Assembly (NCBI RefSeq): GCF_000321225.1
Contig: NW_004450460.1
Coordinates: forward strand, 686,792-750,791
From: Odobenus rosmarus divergens
Taxonomy: Eukaryota; Chordata; Mammalia; Carnivora; Odobenidae
Direction of reading: 5' to 3'
Length of the DNA stretch: 64,000 nucleotides
Positions 1 through 12,500 of this stretch are shown piece by piece; position 1 is the stretch's first letter, and every line of letters starts with the position of its first letter. Position numbers and translations under genes: made by a program. The notes under the pieces are model-generated. The model did not search any database and was not told the DNA's origin. It saw only the letters and a program-made list of their open reading frames with translations.

Positions 1-383
1 CCTGGTGATGGGTATTAAAGAGGGCACGTATTGAATGGAGCACTGGGTGTTATATGCAAACAATGAATCATGGAACACTACATCAAAAACTAATGGGGGT
101 GCCTGGGTGGCTCAGTCGTTAAGTGTCTGCCTTCGGCTCGGGTCATGATCCAGGGTCCTGGGATCGAGCCCCGAGTCCTGGATTGAGCCCCGCATCCGGC
201 TCCCTGCTCCACAGGAAGCCTGATTCTCCCTCTCCCGCTCCCGCTGCTTGTGTTCCCTCTCTCACTGTGTCTCTCTCTGTCAAATCAATAAATAAAATCT
301 TAAAAAATAAAACAAAAACTAATGATGTAATGTATGGTGATTAACATAATAAAATAAAAAAATAATAAATTAAAAAAAAAAAA
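1..383 (+). mobile_element. LINE-1 3' end, interrupted by a SINE
   Basis: The sequence 'gggtattaaagagggcacgt' and 'gagcactgggtgttatatgc' with 'gaatcatggaacactacatc' is the carnivore LINE-1 3' end, finishing in an A-rich tail at about 383. A SINE (96-312) is inserted within it. Confidence 0.8.
96..312 (+). mobile_element. Carnivore tRNA-Lys SINE nested in LINE-1
   Basis: Begins ggtgcctgggtggctcagtc, ends in an aaataaaatctt-type tail. A perfect 12-bp target-site duplication caaaaactaatg flanks it (84-95 and 313-324). Confidence 0.92.
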
Positions 384-772
384 GAGTTCATAGCCCTCCA
401 GATGGTAAATCTTCAGATTCTCTGTATAAAGGTTTTAGGGCAAAAGACTTCTCTTGTTTCTTCTGTCTTCGTGCCTGCCTAAGCTAAGCTGTCCTGGATA
501 GGGAAAGAGGTTCCCTCCTCTCTGTTAACCAGTTGGCATTACTGAGTGTGTATATATGCCCTGACTAGTAACAGAGAAGAGAAGACCTACCCTTTGTCCT
601 CAGAAATGCGCACCCTGGGGCTCCTGCTTCAGTTACGGCTGACTCGATAGTGTAGGTCTGTGTCATCCAGGAGAGATAGACGCGAGTCACTAATGCAGAC
701 ATGCGTATAATTCTAAATTTTCCAGTAGCCACATTTAAAAAAAGTAAAAAGAAGCAGATGAAACTAATTTTA

Positions 773-890
773 GGGGCGCCTGGCTGGCTTAGTCACCAAG
801 AGCATGTGACTCTTGATCTTGGGTTTGTGTTTGAGCCCCATGCTGGGTGTAGAGATTACTTAAAAAAAACCCCAAAACTTTAAAAAACCT
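773..890 (+). mobile_element. Old carnivore SINE
   Basis: Head ggggcgcctggctggcttag followed by a short body (gactcttgatcttgggtttg) and an A-rich tail; diverged older subfamily. Confidence 0.75.
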
Positions 891-3800
891 ATTTTTATTT
901 AATCTAGTATGCTGCAACATGTAGTCAATAGAAAAAGAGATCTCTTTCTATAAAGAGATACCTTAACATCTTTTTCATGCAAGTCTTTGAAATCTGGTTG
1001 TACACTTAGAGCACACTCGGTTCAGATTAGCCACACTTCAGGTGCTCAGCAGCCATGTGTGTCTAGAAGCTGCCATGTTGGACTGTGCAGATGTCAGCCA
1101 CACCTTCTACTGAAAGCAGAAAGAGACACTATATTAAAAAAGTCTTGAAAGTCTCATAGAGTGACAAGAAAAAAGGGTTCCTGAGACTCCTCTAGGAGGA
1201 GGTATGTGTCCACATAAGCAAGTACAGCACTGGGCTGTTTGTGCCTCGAGAGCATCTGCTAATCCCAAAGAAGGGGCTGTGAAACATGGACAATTTGGTC
1301 TCCATGAGAGTCAAGAGGGGTGGTTACCTGTCAGTGTGATTTTGCCTTCCAGGGGACATTGGCCACATCTGGAGACCATGTTCTTTGTCATAGCCAGGAG
1401 GGTGTGCACTGCCGCCATCTAGTGGGTGGAGGTCAGGGAGGCTACTAACCATCCTACCATGCATAGGGCGGATGTCAAAGTGCCGAGGGTGGGAACCCTG
1501 TCTAGGAGAAAGATCAAAGCCCAGAGCCCACCAGAAGTGGAGACCCTTCCACGTTACACTGAGACTTTCAAAGGCAGGGCCCTAAGGGCAGGAGTGGACT
1601 GTCACAGATGTGCAGCGGGGCTTTGGACACCTTGGTGCCCCCCCAGAAGCCCCACTTGGCTTCAGGTAAGAAAACAGCCCTCCGGAGGCGGGCACTATCA
1701 TTGGAGGTGCACATGATTCCTACAACTGATTTCTCACACTCAGCGTCTGGCATGCAGTCACAGTGACCATGCACGTCAGGATGGCATGAGCAAGAACCAG
1801 CAGAGACAATTATGGAGAGTCTGAGACTAGATTCAGGTCATAGTAAAGAAGTAAGTCTACCATTTTTAAAGAAAAGGCATGCTTGAGATTTTGAGCAGGA
1901 GACTTGTGGTGTGAAAGGTGACATGGCAGATCGTGAGATAGGACCAGATGGACATTCCAGAACCGAGACCTGCAGTAACCAGAATGCAGGACTCTGGGTT
2001 TCAGATAGCACACGTAATTGCAGAGGGATTAGCGCTCTGAATGATAGCTAAGAACCAAACCCGTCCTAGACATAGCACGGACGGGGGGGCAGGTAAAGGA
2101 CACAGCAGTGGGTGAGACAGAGGGGTGCAGTGAAAAAGTCTGAAAGGTGTAATCGGTGTCCCAGAGGAAAGGAGGGAGGATGTGACAGCTTGAAGACCAC
2201 ATGAAATCGTGTGTGCGGAAGGAGAGAACGTCCGTGCTCCCCTTGACAAGGATGGAAGAGGCCCTCGGGCCTGACAGCATGCACATGGGTGAGGCATTGC
2301 CACCTACTTCGTGGCATCTAACCATCGTTTTTTTTTTTTTTCCTAAATCCTTTGAAATCTAATTTGTAATTCTACCTTTCTAGATTTTATATATTGAGAA
2401 TTTATTTTTCTGACCTCAGTAAATTGTTACATATTTTCAAAATTTTAATAAATTTATGTATCCTAAAAAAAAATGTATGAAACTTACTGAACTGCAGTGA
2501 AACATGTGCGTAGACATGTTACCGTGGAAACACAGAAGTCCAGAGACAGGCAGTCCTGGGAGTAGCCAGGTGGGGGGTGTGCTGTGCTGCTGGCTGGCAG
2601 GGCACACAGCGGACTCCAGGATGGCAGCGTGCTGAGCAACCAGCTGGAGACTGTGCCCAGCAAGACTGTCTTCTAAGAATGAAGCTGAAATGGAACTTTT
2701 TCAGACAAAAATGGAGTTTCCTACAAGTTTCCCACGAAATTCTGAAGAATGTACTTCAGACCAGAAACAAATAATCCCAGAGGAGAGGTCAGAGATGCGG
2801 AAGAAAAGGGAAGGAATGGTAAATATGTAGAGAACTGTGCACGATCGTTGTGCAGGAAACCGACTTGGGGAGTTATAAATACACGTGGAAGTAAAATACT
2901 TGACACCAAACAGAAAAGAGGTGATAAAATGTTACAGTCCTAGGAACATTAGGAAGTTGCATCTATAATCCCAGACCTTGCCTTCAAGAGAGCTGGAGGC
3001 CGATGGCTTCACTGATGAGCTCTGTCGTTGGAGGAAAGGCGTGGGGCTTGGTCGTGTGACGTGGCCTGTGGGATATAGACAGTGTCTGCACGCACTTTCA
3101 AACCTAGCTCGTTTCCACTCGCCCCTTGGGGGTCTTCCCATCACCTCCATAAGAACATGCTTTGGGTGCTGCTGTGCAGAGAGAAGGAGAGGCACCCTGT
3201 GCAGGCCTTGATCCCGCTCCTGGCTGGAGGCCACCCTTGCCGAGACTCATTAGCAAGATGTTGGTACTTGTCATGTAAGCCACTGAGTTTTGGGTGGAAT
3301 GGGGTAGTTTTTATGACATTAACCAGCACACTCTGTCTTGAAACTGTTGGAAAACAGCTGCTGTGTTAGAGTTTACAAGGACACGATGATTGCTTATCTC
3401 TGCTTGTCTGCAGTTTACCAGACGGTATACGCTAACTTGAATGACCGCTGGGTGTCCCCTAAGTTCTAGGGGTGCACACGTGAACAAAGAAGTTCCCATG
3501 AAGAACTTAGGTTATTGTAGGTGTAGAAAGACTTAAATAACGCACAGCTTTTTATGGGGCAACTGTGAAAGCCCACTGTGAGGGGCGCGCCATGTGCTGG
3601 CTCCCGACAGGGCCGGCTACACCAGTGCCCCGTGGTTTGCCAGTGCTGTCATCTTCTGTGCTTTTCTTCCTGGTGTATTTGACGGTAATGTTTTAAAAAT
3701 GGGCTTTCTGGGATATTTACTCACAGTAAAATTTGCTCATCTTAAGTGTGTACTTTGAATTTTGGCAGATGTGTGTATTTTTGCAGCCGTCAGCACAGAC

Positions 3801-6800
3801 GGAACAGAACGTTTCCAGCACCACGAATGTTCTCTTGTGTCCCTTGGTTCTCAGCCACCTTCCTCAGTCCCCAGCAGCCACAGGCTTTCTGTCACTGTAG
3901 CTTTGCTGTTTCTGGAGAAGTCACGTGAAAGGAACCGGGTATGAGGTCTCTCACGGCTGCGGTCTCCACTTGAGCCTCCCGAGGCCTGTGCTGGTGCCTC
4001 CGGGGCGTGCTTCCCGCACAGCATGTGTACTTGCCCGGGGCACAGACGTTCTGCTGGTGCCCCGTGCTTGACAGTGAGGGGCGGCGCTGCGGTGAGCACC
4101 CCCCGGGCACACACCCCGCAAGCACTCACCCTGCGCGAAGCCGCCACACCACTTCCCAGAGTGGCTGTGCGTGTTGCGCTCCTGCCTGCCATGTGTGAGC
4201 AGTCCCTGTTCCCCCCCAGTCTCGCCCGCACCTGGAATGCTTGATCTCGTAAGGGTTAGTTATTGTGGTGCGTGTGCGGTGGTACCTTATTGTGGTTTTA
4301 ATTTGCGTCTCCCTTTTTTTTAGCACTAAAATCAGTAGGCATCATACAGAGTAAAGAAAACGCCTCAGGTCTGCGGGGATGTGGGGAGGAGGAGTGGATT
4401 CTCTGGTGTGAGCCTTTCTAAGACAGTTTACGGAGGAGGTGGACAGATGGCATGAGGGGCGAGGGAAGTGTATCGTTTGGGTGCAGAAGTGAGGAAGTTC
4501 CATGTCCATTCTTGGTATCTTATTCTTTTTACCTCTTTGAACATAAGAAGATACTTGTTGAACACCAATCTCTGTGAGAAAAGGGTGGAAAAGGATCACA
4601 GCTCAAAAACATCCGGAAGAATATGGTTCCTGGGACTTGGATGCATTGCCCTAGTGACAGAAGGCTGTGCCTGCAGCTTCTTGCTGGCTGGAGGCCACCG
4701 GTTCTTGCTGGCATCTTACTCGTCAGGTGAGAACATCTTTCTGGGCAAGATAGGGTCTGACTCGGGCTGGCCATGTTCAGACCTCCTAGTGGGCTAGGTG
4801 CCCTCTCCCTACTTTATGTGATTGCCCACATGACCCCCCATAGAGCCTGAAGGTTTGGAATCCTGTATGTCCCAGGCCACGTCTGTGTTCAGCACAAGGG
4901 TCCAGTCCTTAAGGCACAAATGGCAAATTCATGTTAGTCTGAGGTCTGCTGGGGTTGTGAGTAAAGCTTGCCGACATTGGGCCGGCTGCATCTCCCCTGT
5001 CCCTAAAGAGGACTTAGACGAATTTTGGCCATCGCCACTGTTGAAAGAGACAGGATGGATGGCCTTGAGAAGCATGAGTGACTGAGTGGGTGTCACCAGG
5101 TTGATCGCTGCTGGGGTGTGGCAGGAGGGGCAGTGCCAGGGAGCAGTGGGTCTACAGGCTGACCTGGCTCTGACCCGATGGCAGGCGACTCTCAGGGGCA
5201 CCTGCCTCCTTCCCTCCAGCCCCAGCCCTTGAGAAAGAGGGAGCTTGTTTGTCCATGCACCTGGATGCAGTGGTGACTGACTCACTCTCCAGTCTTGTGT
5301 CTTACTGCTTAATACATTGTTACAGAAATACCAGGTTTTAGTCATTCTGATACAGAGCTTTTTTCACAGTGTTTATTCTGAAATCGGCGTGTGTCTTAAG
5401 AGCCATTGATACATGGTCCTCATAAGCCTCTGTTGTGCTCTCACTTTGTCTCAGGCGCTGCTCAGCCCCGGGTGTGGTGTCCTGCTTTATTTCCATATCA
5501 GCCCACTGAGGAGGGGGCCATAGAGAAGTTTGGGGGCCCCAGGGGTGCAGACTGGATCCTGATCCTCAGTCAGGATGTGGTGTGTGTGGCCTGCTTTCCT
5601 GCCTCCTCTCTACTCTGATCTTCACAGCAAGGGAGGGACACGAGCCACCCCCTTTCAGGCAGGAGAGGTGTGATTTCACATTTTGAAATTACTGGAATGA
5701 AAACACAATTCTAGCCCATGCCGAAATCAACATTTTGAGGACCATCTCAGTCCAGTCTGGTCAGGAGAGTGGAACCACATGTGTTAGAGGGACGGTCACT
5801 GTGGGGGACTCCTGAGCTCTGCTAAGGGTGACTACAAGGCCCAAGGAGGTAGTGTGGCCCCTTGGGGTGAAGGCGAGCCCCCAGGAGGACCGATTTGGAG
5901 GCCCTCTCCTTGGAACAAGGGGCTAGCTCAACTCCCCGGAGAGCAGAGAAGGTAGTTGGTTTGGCCCGGCCAAGGCACAGGCTATCGGGAGTCCAGAGGG
6001 TGGTGACTCTCCTCATGTAGGCGAGTAGCCTGGGGCTGCAGAGGGAATCTGGGTGCTGGCGTGGGCACTGGGGTCATACTGAGAGTGCTGTGTGCAGATT
6101 ATGGGCAGGGTGGGGCCTAGAGGTTGTTGTGGGTCCTCACCCCAAACTGCGGGAGGGCCCCTTTGGTGGCCGTGTCCCTCTGATGGTTTTCTACCGAGAT
6201 AGCCGTGAGGGAGAGGTATGCAGAGGGGTTCTGCCCGGGGCCATTCGTGGAAGAGCCATCGGAACTGACCAGTGGCACGAGGACACTGTGTCTGCCAGAG
6301 AGTTCTGTACTTGGGAGAAGAACGAGGAGCCGGGCCCAGCAGTGCTCTGTGGAGGGCCGTCAGGATGCGAGGCTCCTCACACACACGGAGGGGGTTTCTG
6401 GTACACTCCGTGCTTGGGTCTGTGCTTCGGTCTGACTTGTGAGGGGGCCGCGTGAATGCACACGGAGCCAGCAAGCACACTTTGTTGATAGAAACAAGCA
6501 TCTGGGCTGTGGAACAAGCAGAGCTTTTTGTTTTTGAGGCCTCTCACTGAGGCCAAAGTGCAGGTTCCTACACTCGGGCCCCTGGCGTCTCCCTCCTTCC
6601 CCGGGTCAACTGAGGCAGGGGGTGCTCTAATGTCACTCTTGAGCCCAGAGGTGACCTGGTCCCACAGTCTGCAGCCCTTGTAGTTGGCTGCTGCTGGGAA
6701 GGCTGGTGGCTTGAAACTTGCCAGAGAAAGCAGTGGAGTCACCGTGAACCCCACAGGCCTAACCCCAGACCATGTGAAGCTCCGCAGGAACCCCCCCAGC

Positions 6801-8332
6801 CAGATTCCAGCACGCATCTTGGAAGTGACAGTGCTTCCTGTGGCAGCCAGGCTTGGGGAAGCCTGCCAAACCTACACGGGCTCCCCATGGCAGGCCCCAA
6901 GGCTGGGGCAGTCAATGAAAGGCTTCCCCACAGGTCACTCTTGAGCAGGTGAGGAGCCCCTAGGAGCAGGCGGGGCTGCACGAGGAAGGCACCTGGGGGA
7001 GGCGTGTAGACAGAGTGTGGGCCCCGTATCCTCTGGGCTGACATTTCTTTCCCAATTGTACTGAGCTGTTGGCACAAAGAGGCAAGTCTCCCTGCTGGTG
7101 GCCTTCGGGGGCGCAGGTTCCCTCTGCTATCCTCTCACTTGAGATGTAGCCCCTTTGGGTGCTCTGGCTTCTGGCAGGGTGGCCTGTTGACTCCCCTCTG
7201 GGCTGGGACCCGGGTTAGTCTGCAGCCCTCTGCAGTACCTTGTGAGCTCCCCAAACCGCATTCTGGGTATTGGCAATCACCGTCTTTCACAGCCGCCTCA
7301 AGGCTGAGAGATGCCTGATTGTTCTTGCCTTAGTGATGGCCCTTACTCTCTTGTAGGCTCAGCCTTGAAATGTGTGCCTGCTGGAAGTCTCCCAGCATCA
7401 CGGACGGCTGGCAGAGGGACCCAGTGTCCTGGGTCCTGCAGGAGCAGAAACCAGTCAGGCTGCTTCAGGGAAAGAGCCCCCAGGTGCTTCCGTGGCTGTC
7501 TCCACAGAGCTCAGTCTGACTGAGCTGTTAGTGCTCCCTTTTCCGACACTGCTGTGTTTTCCTTTAAGATGTGCTCTGAGTAGCAGGGACCAGTCCCCAG
7601 GAGGTGAGAGGAGGCCGGGTGGTATTTCAGGCTTGGTTGTCAAAGGAGGCTTCCGGAAGGTGCTGGAATCCAGGCTGGTTCTTGAAGGACGACTGAGTGG
7701 GGAGGAGATGGAGATCATTGCTGTTTGCCCTGGGCTGCGTGCCCCATGCCTACATACGCCCTCCCACGCAGATGGGATGTGTCACCACCCAGGAAGTGAC
7801 AGAGCAGATGAGTGAGTGGGGGGTGGTGGGGAGGGAACCAGGCCTTGCGTCCTTTTATATTGTTTGGTCATTAAATTATATGTCATATGTCAGTTGGTTG
7901 GTGAAAAGGAGGGAGGGTTTCTCAGAACTTCTCCAGGTGAGGTGACCAGCTGGTTGGCTGACACTGGATTGTCATCCTAGGAAATCTTGGGCGGGGGTCT
8001 TTCTTTTAGACCACCTTTTGGGGTCAGCCAGTGCTCATCCAGGGAGTACCAGTCTCCCGACTCCTCGCCAGTGATGACCACTGCTGTCCTTAACTTTCCC
8101 ATTTCCCCTGAGTCCCGTTCAGCCCACCTGTGACCCACGTAGGGCAGCAGAGTGTCACTGGAAGACCCAGTGCAATAAGATGACCAGTCTTTCTGGTTGT
8201 TACCTCTGTAGTCTGCTAATGGTTGACTCGAAGGAATATTGTACCCTTGTCAGGTGAGGTAAGAACTTCTACTTAGGTGGTGCAGGGTGGTCCTTTTTAA
8301 AATAGCATTTTGTATTCTGCCGGTGATGTGTC

Positions 8333-8521
8333 TTTTTTTTTTTTAAAGATTTTATTTATTTATTTGAGAGAGAGAGAGAGCACATGAGAGGGGGAAGGGT
8401 CAGAGGGAGAAGCAGACTCCCCGCTGAGCAGGGAGCCCGATGCGGGACTCGATCCCGGGACTCCAGGATCATGACCTGAGCCGAAGGCAGTCGCTTAACC
8501 AACTGAGCCACCCAGGCGCCC
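8333..8521 (-). mobile_element. Carnivore SINE, antisense
   Basis: Poly-T, aaagattttatttatttatt, then the complement of the tRNA-like head (gagccacccaggcgcccc). Flanked by a 12-14 bp duplication cggtgatgtgtctt (8,321 and 8,522). Confidence 0.92.
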
Positions 8522-8612
8522 CGGTGATGTGTCTTGAACCCACCTTGTCACAGTCTCTAGTGAGGGGCTCAGTCGTGCTGTGATTAGGTTGAAGACATGG
8601 GCCCCTCTGGTC

Positions 8613-8834
8613 TTTTTTTTTTTTTTTAAGATTTTATTTATTTGTTTTAGAGAGAAAGAGCGAGCGTGGGCATTGGGGGGAGCAGCAGAGGGAGAGGAAC
8701 AGGCAGACTGTGCTGAGTGCAGAGCCCGACATGAGGCTCGATCCCACGACCCTGCCATCACAACCTCCTGGGTTCACGACCCGAGCCAAAACCAACAGTC
8801 AGACGCTCAACCGACTGAGCCACCCAGGCGCCCC
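8613..8834 (-). mobile_element. Carnivore SINE, antisense
   Basis: Poly-T followed by taagattttatttatttg and ending gactgagccacccaggcgcc; flanks ctctggtctt / ctccggtctt look like an imperfect target-site duplication. Confidence 0.9.
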
Positions 8835-8959
8835 GCTCCGGTCTTCTTGTGTGTGATTTCTGTGGGTGGGGGTGATTTGTCCTAAAATTGAAGTGAAAGG
8901 GGGATCATTTAGAGCACACTTATCTGCCTTTGTTAATAAACTTATTTAAAAGACTGACT

Positions 8960-9161
8960 CGGGGGGGCACTGGGGGGCTCAGTCCGTGGGCGTCTGCCTT
9001 CGGCTCAGGTCATGATCCCGGGGTCCTGGGACTGAGCCCCGCATCGGGCTCCCTGCTCAGCGGGGAGCCTGCTTCTCCCTCTCCTACTCCCCCTGCTTGT
9101 GTTCCCTCTCTCACTGTCTCTCTGTCAAATAATAAAATAAAATCTTAAAAAAAAAAAAAAA
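8960..9161 (+). mobile_element. Carnivore SINE
   Basis: Full-length sense copy ending in a long A tail. A perfect 12-bp duplication aaaagactgact occurs at 8,948-8,959 and 9,162-9,173, which suggests a fairly recent insertion. Confidence 0.92.
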
Positions 9162-9455
9162 AAAAGACTGACTTGCTGGTGTAAGTTGGGGCTGGCTCCA
9201 GGGCCCTGGCAGGGCGGTCTTGGGAGGGCAGAACCCTTGCTGCCAGGGATTCTGGTTTCTGTTTTTTAAGGGAAGCCAAACCTTTGGATTCTGATGTGCA
9301 CCACCTGGTCTAGAAACATCACTTGCACTCAGCACAGCTGTGCCATGTGTCTGGTGGGCGGCTGCCTCTCTGTGGCAGGCCAGCCCACGCTTTCTGTTGT
9401 CTGGCTTCTGCTGATGACTTCTCTGCTCTCCCCGCCTCACCCACCGTTTCTATAG

Positions 9456-9598
9456 GTGACAAGGCTCTTGATGGCTATAGTAAAAAAAAATACGTCTGCA
9501 AGTTGCTCTTCATCTTTCTCCTGGGTCATGACATTGACTTTGGGCACATGGAGGCCGTGAACCTGCTGAGCTCCAACAGATACACGGAGAAGCAGATC
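9456..9598 (+). CDS. AP2A2: AP2A2 exon 3
   Basis: Acceptor tatag before 9,456 and donor gtgagt after 9,598. It begins with the last two bases of a Gly codon. It encodes [15 protein letters not shown] and onward to NRYTEKQI. The Lys-Lys-Lys-Tyr run belongs to the PtdIns(4,5)P2-binding site of alpha adaptin. Confidence 0.97.
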
Positions 9599-12500
9599 GT
9601 GAGTGTCGCCGAGGGGGTCAAGGGCTCAGGGTGGGGCTGGCATTGAAGACAACGAGGTGGCCCCAGGGCCTCCCTCTCCTCCGGGAAGCAGTCCTGCCGA
9701 TGGAAGGGGCTCTTTTCCTGTGCAAGGTTCTTCTGATAAGGTGGCTATTTCTGTTCTTGCTCTTTCTTTACAACTTCCCCGCAGCTGGGAATTTGCTGTG
9801 GGTCTAGCCAGATGCTGCACGAAGTCCGGGTTGGATGTGATGGGTGTCTTGGACATGCCTGTTTCCTTCCCTGCAGGAAGGCTGATGCACCGGCACAGAC
9901 CCCTCCCCTTGGTGGCCTCTGGTACAACTTTCTGTTTCTGACAAGGACACCGCAGCCGCATGGTTTACGAGCTGCAGCTGCAGATGGGTGTGCCCGTGCC
10001 TTGCTGTCAGCTTCTGGAGCCTTCCTGGATGGTGCTAGTACCTGGGCACCTGAAGCCCTCTCAGGCTTTGTAACTTGAGCCCTATAGTCTCTTGGGAGTA
10101 ATGATACTTTTATGTTTTCTGCAGTGTTGCAAAGTAACAGTTTTCTCTGTCCAAAAATTTAACTTTCAGCAAGTAAAAAAAAAAACAACAACCAAAAAAC
10201 TCTAGATCCCCCAGGAATTTTGTAAAGTATTGGTATTTACCCAATAAGAATTTGGGTGTCTGCCATGGACCAAGCAGTGCGCTGGGAGGCCCCTGGGGAC
10301 ATAGTGACCAGAAGCAGACGTGGGCCCTGCTCTTTTCTAATGAGGAGATGGAATCGTCCGCCCCACAGAAAGAGAATTATAGCTGTGGCTGGTGCCCAGG
10401 GAAGGAGGTGTGTGGCGCCCTCTGGGACCCAGCGAAGGCTGTGGCCAGTAGAGAAGGTCCCCTGGGGAGGGCATCCTGAGTGGGCACAGAACGAGGAGGA
10501 GTTAACTGGGGGATGAGGGCAGACAGAGAGCAGGTAGCACCCCGCCAGGGGCATGTGCAGGGAGTGCAGAGCTGAAGGGGCAGCAGTGTCTGGAATGGAG
10601 GTGAGGATGTGGGTGTGTGGTAGGGCCTTTCTCCCAGGACCAACAGGAAGCTGCAGAGGAGTTCACCTGCGTGGTCAGGGATCAGATGAGTCTCAGGAAG
10701 GCCACTGTGTCTCCCTGCCTGGGGAGGGTGCAGACGGGGTGACACAGGGCTGCAGTTTAGCCAGTGGTGAGGGGAAGCTGAGGGCACAGAGGCAGATGGA
10801 GAGAGGGGTAAAGCTGCAGTCCGCAGGGTTTCTGGAACTCACTGCACTTTCTGAGGACCTTCCAGTCAGGGTTGACCCTGTTCAGGACAGCAGTGAGTCC
10901 AGCATGCTCACACATGGTACCACGGATAGGTGGGTGGGACGGGCGGCAGGGGTGGGGACCAGGGGGACATCTGGCTAAGTGCCTCTCAGGTGTGTCCCAC
11001 AGGGCTGTTTCACGGCAGAGCTGGAAGCAGACACTTTGCTTCTTTCACGGAACTGGTGTTTTCATCAGAGTGGCCTGACTCCTCCTGCAGGACACAGGCA
11101 GACCGGAGGCCTCAGGAGGCTCCCTAAGACTGGACGTGTGTGCATTGCTGTCCCATGTTGGTTCCAGTGGTCATGAGAGCTCTCTGTCCTGTTCTGTCTC
11201 TGGAACCCAGGGCTACCTCTTCATCTCTGTGCTGGTGAACTCCAACAGCGAGCTGATCCGGCTCATCAACAACGCCATCAAGAATGACCTGGCCAGTCGG
11301 AACCCCACCTTCATGGGTCTGGCCTTGCATTGCATTGCCAATGTGGGCAGCCGCGAGATGGCCGAGGCCTTCGCCGGGGAGATTCCGAAAATCCTCGTAG
11401 CTGGGTATGTCTCTTGTGTGAAGTAAGTCGAATATGTACTTGTGTAAAGAATTTAGCAGATGAGTTCATCTGCCTGTCTTAGGTGGTGGGAGACCCGTAT
11501 GTCTAGGTGTCTGGGGACGTCCACTCATACCGTTGCTCCCCCAGTAACACCGGGGTTTAAAGTAGATGAAAGAAGAACGCTGCCAACCACAACCAACCAA
11601 GAAGGGCCGTGGAAGAAGGGACGCAGTCGTCCTGTGGTGTGGCATAGGGCCCCTTCTCGCCCTTTCTCAGGAGCATTACTGAGGAAAAGGTCGAACACCC
11701 AAATCCTGAGGATTCTTAGAAACCCACCTCCATCCCCTTGAATTTGGAGAGAGGCTACACAGGGCTGAGCAGGCAGCTGTGGAGGAGTTTGAAACCACGC
11801 TCGGCTGTCCAGTGCCATGGGGTGTGGCAGAGGCAGGGCCCTGCTTCGTGTTCTGGGACTCTGCTAAGTTGAGAAACTAACCCAGGGCCCACACCTTGGT
11901 GACATGTCTGGCTCAACAAGGGCTCCAGTCCCGGGCACTTCATCAGGACTTGGGGGACCAGCTCCTCCAGGATGACCGGCAGTGAGCAGACCGAGGCCAC
12001 AGTGTTCTGGGTGTGGATGCCAGGGATGCTGCTCCACATCCTGCAGTGCATGGGGACGCCCCACCCCAAGGATCGGCTGTGCCTTGGGGGCGAGCCCTGG
12101 CCTAGACGAGTGATGAGAAGGGCTGTGGCCTCACAAGCTCTGGAGGAGTGTCCGAGGCGTGTGCCGTCAGAGGCAAACAGACCAGGCTGGAGGCGAGGCC
12201 CTAGAGGACTGAGTGGGGAAGGCTCACAGACGGCGCGCCAGGAGCAGGTTGTGCACTGGAAGGGGCTGCAGAGCTGAGGAACCAAGTGGGGGGCCGAGAT
12301 GATGCATTCCATGTCTGCCGATGGGGGCTGCAGGGCACGGCGGGCACCCTGAGAACAAAGTCACCAAGAGGGAAGAGGCTTTGGGTCCGTCCGGAAGATG
12401 GCTGGGGAGGGTGTGGGCTCAGGGCCTGATGGCCTCTCTCTTCCTCCTCCGTTAGGGCTGCTTCAGGTCTGGCAAGGCCTTCCCTGGTCCTCTTTGCGCC

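Larger units (their letters stand above)
1..9455 (+). other. AP2A2: AP2A2 intron 2 (3' part)
   Basis: No exon of AP2A2 or any other recognisable gene was found here; upstream coding exon 2 must lie before the window. The stretch holds a LINE-1 3' end and five SINEs (listed separately). The remaining unique sequence is ordinary intron with many short chance reading frames. Confidence 0.75.

Noticed and set aside
701..883. Short plus-strand frame with a Lys-rich start as AP2A2 coding exon 2
   Set aside because: Its sequence is unrelated to the expected KEAEIKRINKELANI-type segment and it runs into a SINE.
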